A DNA stretch of 11,473 nucleotides from SG8-40 sp035528435 (GTDB lineage: Bacteria; Pseudomonadota; Gammaproteobacteria; Burkholderiales; Eutrophovitaceae): positions 1 through 11,473 of the forward strand of contig DATKYN010000047.1 of the NCBI GenBank assembly GCA_035528435.1, given 5' to 3'. Of the stretch, positions 6,206-11,473 are shown piece after piece (positions within the stretch are counted from its first letter, which is position 1; each line of letters opens with the position of its first letter). The notes under the pieces were generated by a model. The model searched no databases, was not told the origin of the DNA, and worked only from the letters and a program-made list of their open reading frames with translations. A program made the position numbers and the translations under genes.

Positions 6206-7219
6206 GTGAAATTGCTGATCAAGAAAACGGATGATGATGGCCGCCTCGCCAAAGTCCCCGAGTTCCTCACGACCGACTGGACGATCGAAGTCGTTGACGA
6301 ACAGGACCGGAAACAGCTCTCCCGGCAACTGGAGTGTGCAGACGCCATGGTTTCGATGGATTGGCCCGCCGGCATGCCAATGGCACCGCAACTGAAGTTG
6401 CTGCAACTCCCGGGCGCAGGTACGGATGCGGTCGACTTCAATGCCGTGCCGGCAATGGCCACCGTGTGCAACGTCTATGAGCACGAAATCGGCATAGCGG
6501 AATATGTGCTTGCAACCATGCTGCAATGGGTCATTCCGCTGACAAAACTCGAAAACTCCCTGCGCCGTGGCGAGTGGCAGGGCTCGCATCTTTACGGCCC
6601 GGTACATCAAGAGCTGTTCGACAAGACGCTGGGCATTGTTGGCTACGGCCGCATCGGGCGGGAAGTCTCACAACGCGCGAAAGCATTCGGCATGCATGTT
6701 CTGGCCTGCAGTCACACGGAGCGCAACGGCGACGGCTCAGTCGAATCCGTTGAGTCCATGGCCCGGCTCGACGCAATGCTCCATCAATGTGATTTCGTCT
6801 TGCTTGCGTTACCGCTCACCGAGGCAACGAGAACCATCATCGATGCCCGCCGGCTTGCCCTGATGAAATCAACAGCCGTGATCATTAATGTTGCACGCGG
6901 GGCCTTGATCGATGAAGAAGCACTGTTTACCGCATGCCGCGATCACAAGATCGGCGGTGCAATCATCGACACATGGTATCGCTATCCCGCGACTCGAACC
7001 GAGCCGTGTCAGCCGTCACGATTTCCATTTCACCAACTCGACAATATCATCATGACGCCGCACGCCTCAGCCTGGACGGACCGACTTGCACCGCGCCGGA
7101 ATCGGTTGATCGCCAGGAATCTGGATCGGCTGGCCCGTAACGAACCTTTAATAAACGTTGTCCGGGAAGCGGCAACGCCGGCACACTCTCAACGCACAGA
7201 TTGCCTACAGGATCAATAA
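6206..7219 (+). CDS. D-isomer-specific 2-hydroxyacid dehydrogenase family protein
   Basis: A 337-residue NAD(P)-dependent oxidoreductase of the family that interconverts 2-keto acids and D-2-hydroxy acids; it is probably cytoplasmic and its substrate is unknown. The Rossmann motif GYGRIG is at 146-151. The acidic residue usual about 18-20 positions later is missing (the local sequence is LACSH), so NADPH use is possible. Catalytic Arg231 (NVARG) and His286 (TPHAS) are present. The stretch normally reading DVFxxEP is DTWYRYP (255-261), so the catalytic Glu is replaced by Tyr260. The start is GTG, with a stop in frame upstream and no good Shine-Dalgarno. Its stop codon touches the start of the hydratase-family gene, so the two are surely co-transcribed. 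Confidence 0.9.
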   Translation: MKLLIKKTDDDGRLAKVPEFLTTDWTIEVVDEQDRKQLSRQLECADAMVSMDWPAGMPMAPQLKLLQLPGAGTDAVDFNAVPAMATVCNVYEHEIGIAEYVLATMLQWVIPLTKLENSLRRGEWQGSHLYGPVHQELFDKTLGIVGYGRIGREVSQRAKAFGMHVLACSHTERNGDGSVESVESMARLDAMLHQCDFVLLALPLTEATRTIIDARRLALMKSTAVIINVARGALIDEEALFTACRDHKIGGAIIDTWYRYPATRTEPCQPSRFPFHQLDNIIMTPHASAWTDRLAPRRNRLIARNLDRLARNEPLINVVREAATPAHSQRTDCLQDQ

Positions 7220-8005
7220 ATGAACCGCGAACAGATTTCCGAGTCCGCCTCAATTCTTTGGAACACCTGGATGCAGTCCCAGCTGATCGACGCGCTTCCG
7301 GATCATTGCCAACCCGCTGACCGCGCGCAAGCGTATGCAATTCAAGCCGAAGTGGCCAGACTGTCCGGTCAGTCTCAATTCGGCTGGAAGATCGCCGCGA
7401 CCAGCACCGATGGGCAGAAACACATCGGCGTCGACGGACCGTTAGCGGGACGACTTCTCGCAGGCCGAGCCATGGATTCGGGCAGTACATTGACGCTTGG
7501 ACAAAACCTGATGAAAGTCGCCGAAGCAGAATTCGCTTTCCGCATGGCGCGACCGCTGGCACCGCGGCCTACCGCTTACGAGATGGAGGAAGTGCTGGCC
7601 GCGGTCGATACGCTCCATCCTGCAATCGAGATTCCAGATTCCCGCTACCGTGATTTTGCGAAGGTCGGCGCCCCGCAACTCATTGCCGATAATGCGTGCG
7701 CAAGCTGGTTTGTTTTGGGCGCCAAGACCAGTGCCAACTGGCGTGAGCAGGATTTATCCTCCCATTCCGTAACCGCCTGGCGAAATGGCGAGTTGGCGGC
7801 AAGCGGAACAGGCGCGAACGTACTGGGTGACCCACGCATTGCGCTGACCTGGATCGCGAACGAGCTACGCAGCCAGGGCATCGGATTGGGTGCCGGTGAA
7901 ATTGTCACGACTGGCACTTGCGTACTACCTCTGGCAATCGCGCCGGGCGACACCATCCGCGCGGAATACGGCGATTTCGGCACCGTTACGGTTGAAATAG
8001 CCTGA
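7220..8005 (+). CDS. 2-keto-4-pentenoate hydratase family protein (MhpD-like)
   Basis: A 261-residue member of the fumarylacetoacetate hydrolase fold group containing 2-oxopent-4-enoate hydratases and 4-oxalocrotonate decarboxylases, which act on 2-keto acids with a divalent metal. Likely metal ligands are Glu102 and Glu104 (AEAEFAF, 101-107) and Glu137 (AIEIPD, 135-140). Other family marks are GWK (55-57), SGTGANVLGDP (195-205) and VTTGT (229-233). No other aromatic-degradation genes are visible, so its substrate cannot be assigned. It begins right after the dehydrogenase TAA, with AGGA (7209-7212) seven bases before the ATG. A linked dehydrogenase and hydratase acting on 2-keto or hydroxy acids suggests a short catabolic or detoxifying route. 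Confidence 0.9.
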   Translation: MNREQISESASILWNTWMQSQLIDALPDHCQPADRAQAYAIQAEVARLSGQSQFGWKIAATSTDGQKHIGVDGPLAGRLLAGRAMDSGSTLTLGQNLMKVAEAEFAFRMARPLAPRPTAYEMEEVLAAVDTLHPAIEIPDSRYRDFAKVGAPQLIADNACASWFVLGAKTSANWREQDLSSHSVTAWRNGELAASGTGANVLGDPRIALTWIANELRSQGIGLGAGEIVTTGTCVLPLAIAPGDTIRAEYGDFGTVTVEIA

Positions 8006-8018
8006 CAGGATTTCAGGG

Positions 8019-8096
8019 ATGCCAGTTCGAGATGCTTTCACACGCATGACCCGGCACTCAACGAAGAGTTGCCGGTTCTCCCGGCGCGTGAACTGA
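8019..8096 (+). CDS. Possible 25-codon leader ORF before glrK
   Basis: A short frame runs from ATG 8019 to TGA 8094-8096. AGGA (8007-8010) lies eight bases before its start, a far better ribosome site than anything preceding glrK. Its stop overlaps the glrK ATG as TGATG, an arrangement typical of translational coupling. The predicted peptide is basic (six Arg, one Lys) with no recognisable domain. It may be a coupling device rather than a functional peptide, or chance. Confidence 0.4.
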   Translation: MPVRDAFTRMTRHSTKSCRFSRRVN

Positions 8097-9541
8097 TGCG
8101 GATTTATTATCCACGTTCATTCCTGAAGCTGATCCTTGCCGGCTTCTCACTTGCAGTCGTACCGCTGGTCCTTGCGCTGGTCTACAACGCCTACTCCGTC
8201 AACAATCTTGCAGATCATAGCCAGCAAACCTTGTATCAGGCGGTACAGGCAACCCAGGCCAGCAGGTCGCTGATCGAACACGTCACGGCAATGGAACGCA
8301 GCGTGCGCCAGTTCGTTATCGTCGATGAACCTTCCGTGCTTCAGGGCTATGCGCTTGCGCACGAGCGGTTTGTTGACACTGCACAACGGCTGAGCAGCTA
8401 TTCGCTCGAGGAAGCCCAACGCGCCACGTTGCGTGTGCTCGTCGACACGGAGAACGATCTGTTTCAACGAGTTACCGAAGCGACAATATTGCGCGACAGG
8501 GCCGCTGAGATCGTTGGCGCATTCGCGAATCTTTCACAGACAGCGCGTGAACTGGACAATCAGGGCAACCTGCTCGTCGAACGGGAAGCCGATATCGTTC
8601 AGCGCATGGCTGGTGAAACCCAGAAATTCATCCTGTGGCAAATGCTCGCATTGGTCCCGGTGGCGATATTCCTGGTGTTGGGTGCCTCTTTGCTCATACG
8701 ACGACCGATTTCACAGATCGAGTCGGCCATCCAGAAGCTTGGCGAGGGGGAGTTCGGCGGCAAAATCAGCGTGACGGGCCCTGCCGACCTTCAGTCGCTC
8801 GGCAGGCAGCTCGACTGGTTGAGACTGCGCCTGCTCGATCTGGAAGAACAGAAGTCGCGTTTCCTGCGGCATGTATCACATGAACTCAAAACGCCGCTGA
8901 CTGCGCTGCGCGAAGGCGTCGAGCTTTTGTCCGACGAGGTGACCGGACGCATGACCCACGGCCAATTGGAGATTGCCCGCATCCTCCGACAGAACACCTT
9001 GCGCTTGCAACGCCTCATCGAAGATTTGCTTGCCTATCATACGGCCCAGTTTCAGACAGCATCACTGAATCCGACCCCCTTCAGACTGAAATCGCTCGTC
9101 GAGCGTGTCGTACAGCAGCACACGCTCGCGTTGCGAGCGAAAAACCTCAGCCAGTCGCTGGCTGCCGCCGATCTGGAAATGGAGGGAGACCAGAGAAAGA
9201 TCGAGGCAATTATTGACAACCTTCTCTCCAACGCGATCAAATACTCTCCGACTGGCGGTACCATCCGCATACAGTTGCGCCGACGTGGAGGCGACGTCGT
9301 CATCGACTTCATGGATGATGGTCCTGGTATCCCTCGAGAAGATCGGGTTCGCGTGTTCGAACCTTTTTATCAGAGTTCTACCGAATACACCGGCCCGGTG
9401 AAAGGTACCGGCCTGGGGCTTGCGATCGTGCGCGAGTTCGCCCTGGCGCATCGCGGAACTGTCGAAGTCATAGATGATGGGAACCCCGGGGCACATCTAC
9501 GCGTTGTTCTGCCATCGCGTCAGCTCGACATCGCGGCATGA
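8096..9541 (+). CDS. glrK: Sensor histidine kinase GlrK (QseE)
   Basis: An inner-membrane sensor kinase that phosphorylates GlrR; in E. coli it influences envelope-stress and amino-sugar control genes. Counting from the ATG at 8096 the protein has 481 residues. It shows a membrane helix at about 9-33, a helical periplasmic region, a second helix (about 180-201), a HAMP linker, the H-box FLRHVSHELKTP with phospho-acceptor His262, the N-box IIDNLLSNAIKYS (372-384), DDGPGI (407-412) and KGTGLGL (436-442). The HAMP-to-H-box stretch closely resembles E. coli GlrK. A TTG at 8069 would add nine residues but its Shine-Dalgarno-like GAAGAG touches it. The ATG fits the family N-terminus. Its stop overlaps the qseG ATG (ATGA). 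Confidence 0.94.
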   Translation: MRIYYPRSFLKLILAGFSLAVVPLVLALVYNAYSVNNLADHSQQTLYQAVQATQASRSLIEHVTAMERSVRQFVIVDEPSVLQGYALAHERFVDTAQRLSSYSLEEAQRATLRVLVDTENDLFQRVTEATILRDRAAEIVGAFANLSQTARELDNQGNLLVEREADIVQRMAGETQKFILWQMLALVPVAIFLVLGASLLIRRPISQIESAIQKLGEGEFGGKISVTGPADLQSLGRQLDWLRLRLLDLEEQKSRFLRHVSHELKTPLTALREGVELLSDEVTGRMTHGQLEIARILRQNTLRLQRLIEDLLAYHTAQFQTASLNPTPFRLKSLVERVVQQHTLALRAKNLSQSLAAADLEMEGDQRKIEAIIDNLLSNAIKYSPTGGTIRIQLRRRGGDVVIDFMDDGPGIPREDRVRVFEPFYQSSTEYTGPVKGTGLGLAIVREFALAHRGTVEVIDDGNPGAHLRVVLPSRQLDIAA

Positions 9542-10131
9542 GGGCCCGGTTCGCCATTGTGCTGCTGATTTCATGCATGGAAGCTGGATGCGCTGTGCAA
9601 CGAGCAGCGCCAGTCGGTTCGTTACCGCAACGGCAGGTGATCGAGACGGTAGAAACGGATGCGGACCGCTTGCTGAATTACTATGCCTACATGACGGGGC
9701 TGCAAGGGGACATCCTGCTGCAGGAGTATCAACGCGTGCAGGAAGCGTATCATACTGATCCGAGTGATTTTTATCGCATGCAGCTAATCATGCTGTTGTC
9801 CTCACCGAGCGCCTCGTTCAGAGACATGGAATTAGCCCGATTTCTTCTCGAAGGATGGCTTAAAGAGGAGTACAACACCTATTCAAAGCTGCACCCACTG
9901 GCACTTTTGTACGACAGCTACCTGTCAGAACTGACGAGCCGCGACGAGACCATTGTGCGGACCAGTAGCCAGTTGAGCGAGACCAGCAAACAGATCGAGC
10001 AACAAAGTGCGCAAATTTCGGAACAGAAATCGGCGCTCGCCAGAGAAACGCAACGGTCGCGTGAACTGCAGGAAAAACTCGACGCCTTGCTGGAAATGGA
10101 AAAGAACCTCATTGAACGCGGACAGAAGTAA
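9538..10131 (+). CDS. qseG: QseG (YfhG)-like lipoprotein
   Basis: A 197-residue protein between glrK and glrR, the place of qseG/yfhG in E. coli, whose product is an outer-membrane lipoprotein that affects GlrK signalling. The N-terminus has a basic MRAR start, a short hydrophobic stretch and a cysteine at 18 preceded by EAG. This lipobox is imperfect because position -3 is Glu rather than Leu; Ala at +2 would allow outer-membrane sorting. The middle is helical, and 135-195 is rich in Gln, Glu, Ser and Lys with a coiled-coil look. It shares four bases with glrK and has no Shine-Dalgarno of its own, implying coupled translation. The assignment rests mainly on position, size and lipoprotein character. 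Confidence 0.8.
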   Translation: MRARFAIVLLISCMEAGCAVQRAAPVGSLPQRQVIETVETDADRLLNYYAYMTGLQGDILLQEYQRVQEAYHTDPSDFYRMQLIMLLSSPSASFRDMELARFLLEGWLKEEYNTYSKLHPLALLYDSYLSELTSRDETIVRTSSQLSETSKQIEQQSAQISEQKSALARETQRSRELQEKLDALLEMEKNLIERGQK

Positions 10132-10145
10132 AAACCGGACACGCC

Positions 10146-11473
10146 ATGAATACTGATACCAGAATATTGATCGTAGACGACGACCCCGACCTTCTCAAAT
10201 TATTGACGTTTCGCCTGCAAGGGGCCGGCTATCTGGTCGAAAGCGCACCCAGCGCGGAGCGCGCGTTGGCAAAGCTGTCGGTCTCGGTACCCCACCTTGT
10301 CATTACAGATTTGCGTATGGGTGGAATGGACGGTATGGCACTTTTCCAGAATATCCGAAAGATTCACCCTGCCTTGCCCGTCATTATCCTGACCGCTCAC
10401 GGCACCATCCCTGATGCCGTCGCAGCCACCCAGCGCGGCGTCTTCGGCTACCTCACCAAACCCTTCGACAGTAAGGAACTCCTGTCTCAGGTTGAGAAAG
10501 CAATCAACGTCAGCGGCACATCCGGCGAAGCGGTTGACAACGACCGGCGCTGGCGTGAAGAAATCATTACCCGCAGCCCCATCATCGAAAGCATTCTGGC
10601 CAAGGCCAAGCTGGTGGCATCCAGCGATGCAAGCGTCCTGGTCAGGGGCGAGAGCGGCACAGGAAAGGAGATGCTTGCACGCGCTATTCACCTTGCCAGT
10701 CCACGTGCCGACAAACCGTTTATTGCTGTGAACTGTAGCGCCATACCGGAGCAACTTCTTGAATCGGAATTGTTCGGTCACATGAAAGGGTCGTTTACCG
10801 GGGCCGCCCGTGACTATCAGGGCCTGGTTCAAGCCGCCGACAAGGGAACCATTTTTCTCGATGAGATCGGCGACATGGCTTTGCCCTTGCAGGTCAAGCT
10901 CCTGCGCGTGCTGCAGGAAAAAGAAATTCGACCAGTCGGCTCGACGCGCTCTACGCCAGTGGATATCAGAATCATTTCAGCGACTCATCGCCATCTTGAA
11001 GAGGCGATCCAGGATGGCACGTTTCGCGAAGATCTTTATTACCGCCTCAACGTTGTTTCCTTCAGCCTGCCACCGCTAACCGAGCGACGAGAGGACATTC
11101 CCATACTGGCGGCACATTTTCTCGAACAAATTAACGCTAAATACAGCAAGTCGCTCAACGGCTTCTCTGCGGAGGCAATGGAGATGCTGGTCAAATCCCC
11201 ATGGCCCGGAAATGTGCGCGAACTGTATAACGTCATTGAACAAGCAGTGGCCCTTTCGACCACCCCGATCATCACGCCGGCTCTGGTCGAGAGTGCAATC
11301 CGTGGCCGCACCGCCGAACTGGCATCATTTGAATCCGCGCGAGGCGAATTCGAGCGGGAGTATCTTGCGAAAATACTCAAGATTACGGGCGGAAACGTGA
11401 CACAAGCTGCCAAACTCGCGAAACGCAATCGCACCGAATTCTACAAACTGCTGCAAAGACACCATCTCGACCC
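10146..11473 (+). CDS. glrR: Sigma-54-dependent response regulator GlrR (QseF), cut by the window end
   Basis: An activator of RNA polymerase-sigma-54 that is phosphorylated by GlrK. The frame stays open to the window edge with 442 full codons, close to the 444 residues of E. coli GlrR, so only a few residues are missing. The receiver domain (about 5-120) has Asp11-Asp13, phospho-acceptor Asp55, Thr83 and Lys105. The AAA+ domain has Walker A GESGTGKE (168-175), a sigma-54 contact loop reading GSFTGA (215-220) instead of the usual GAFTGA, Walker B FLDE (237-240), and an Arg-finger region near FREDLYYRLN (293-302). A Fis-type helix-turn-helix (about 405-440) ends in NRTEFYKLLQRH, nearly identical to E. 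coli. It starts 14 bases after the qseG stop. Confidence 0.96.
   Translation, partial: MNTDTRILIVDDDPDLLKLLTFRLQGAGYLVESAPSAERALAKLSVSVPHLVITDLRMGGMDGMALFQNIRKIHPALPVIILTAHGTIPDAVAATQRGVFGYLTKPFDSKELLSQVEKAINVSGTSGEAVDNDRRWREEIITRSPIIESILAKAKLVASSDASVLVRGESGTGKEMLARAIHLASPRADKPFIAVNCSAIPEQLLESELFGHMKGSFTGAARDYQGLVQAADKGTIFLDEIGDMALPLQVKLLRVLQEKEIRPVGSTRSTPVDIRIISATHRHLEEAIQDGTFREDLYYRLNVVSFSLPPLTERREDIPILAAHFLEQINAKYSKSLNGFSAEAMEMLVKSPWPGNVRELYNVIEQAVALSTTPIITPALVESAIRGRTAELASFESARGEFEREYLAKILKITGGNVTQAAKLAKRNRTEFYKLLQRHHLD

Noticed and set aside
8069..8071. TTG start for glrK
   Set aside because: The GAAGAG before it has no spacer, and the ATG at 8096 better matches the family N-terminus and the TGATG junction; not fully excluded.
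10200..10832. 210-codon minus-strand frame opposite glrR
   Set aside because: Antisense shadow of the receiver and AAA+ domains of glrR.

Overview
The window looks like chromosomal DNA of a gammaproteobacterium, or a close relative. Two blocks support this. The leftward cluster queA-tgt-yajC-secD-secF keeps the order found in E. coli. The rightward block glrK-qseG-glrR is the QseE/QseG/QseF (GlrK/YfhG/GlrR) signalling operon known from gammaproteobacteria. Base composition and coding style look even across the window, and I see no insertion sequence, prophage or CRISPR array.

Left half (1-5707, minus strand). queA and tgt overlap by four bases and encode two steps of queuosine tRNA modification. 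A 218-base gap with a likely extended -10 promoter separates tgt from yajC-secD-secF, the accessory module of the Sec translocon. A strong GC hairpin follows the secF stop.

Middle (5708-6205). An 85-base divergent region separates queA from a tRNA-Leu(CAA) gene. It holds a perfect TATAAT six bases before the queA start codon, suggesting a leaderless mRNA, two overlapping GC palindromes, and a plausible tRNA promoter. The 326 bases after the tRNA have no gene but are rich in structure: a 92-base nested inverted repeat, a perfect match to the GlrR operator TGTC-N10-GACA, and an imperfect -24/-12 (sigma-54) element.

Right half (6206-11473, plus strand). A D-2-hydroxyacid dehydrogenase-family gene directly abuts a 2-keto-4-pentenoate hydratase-family gene. 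After a short gap holding a possible 25-codon leader ORF come glrK (sensor kinase), qseG (lipoprotein) and glrR (sigma-54 activator, cut by the window edge only a few residues before its expected end). All run the same way with tiny or negative gaps, so the two metabolic genes and the signalling genes probably form one operon. The GlrR-like operator in front suggests that GlrR controls its own operon, and with it the two enzymes.

The most interesting points are the regulatory region at 5900-6100, the dehydrogenase with tyrosine in place of its catalytic glutamate, and the leader ORF whose stop overlaps the glrK start.
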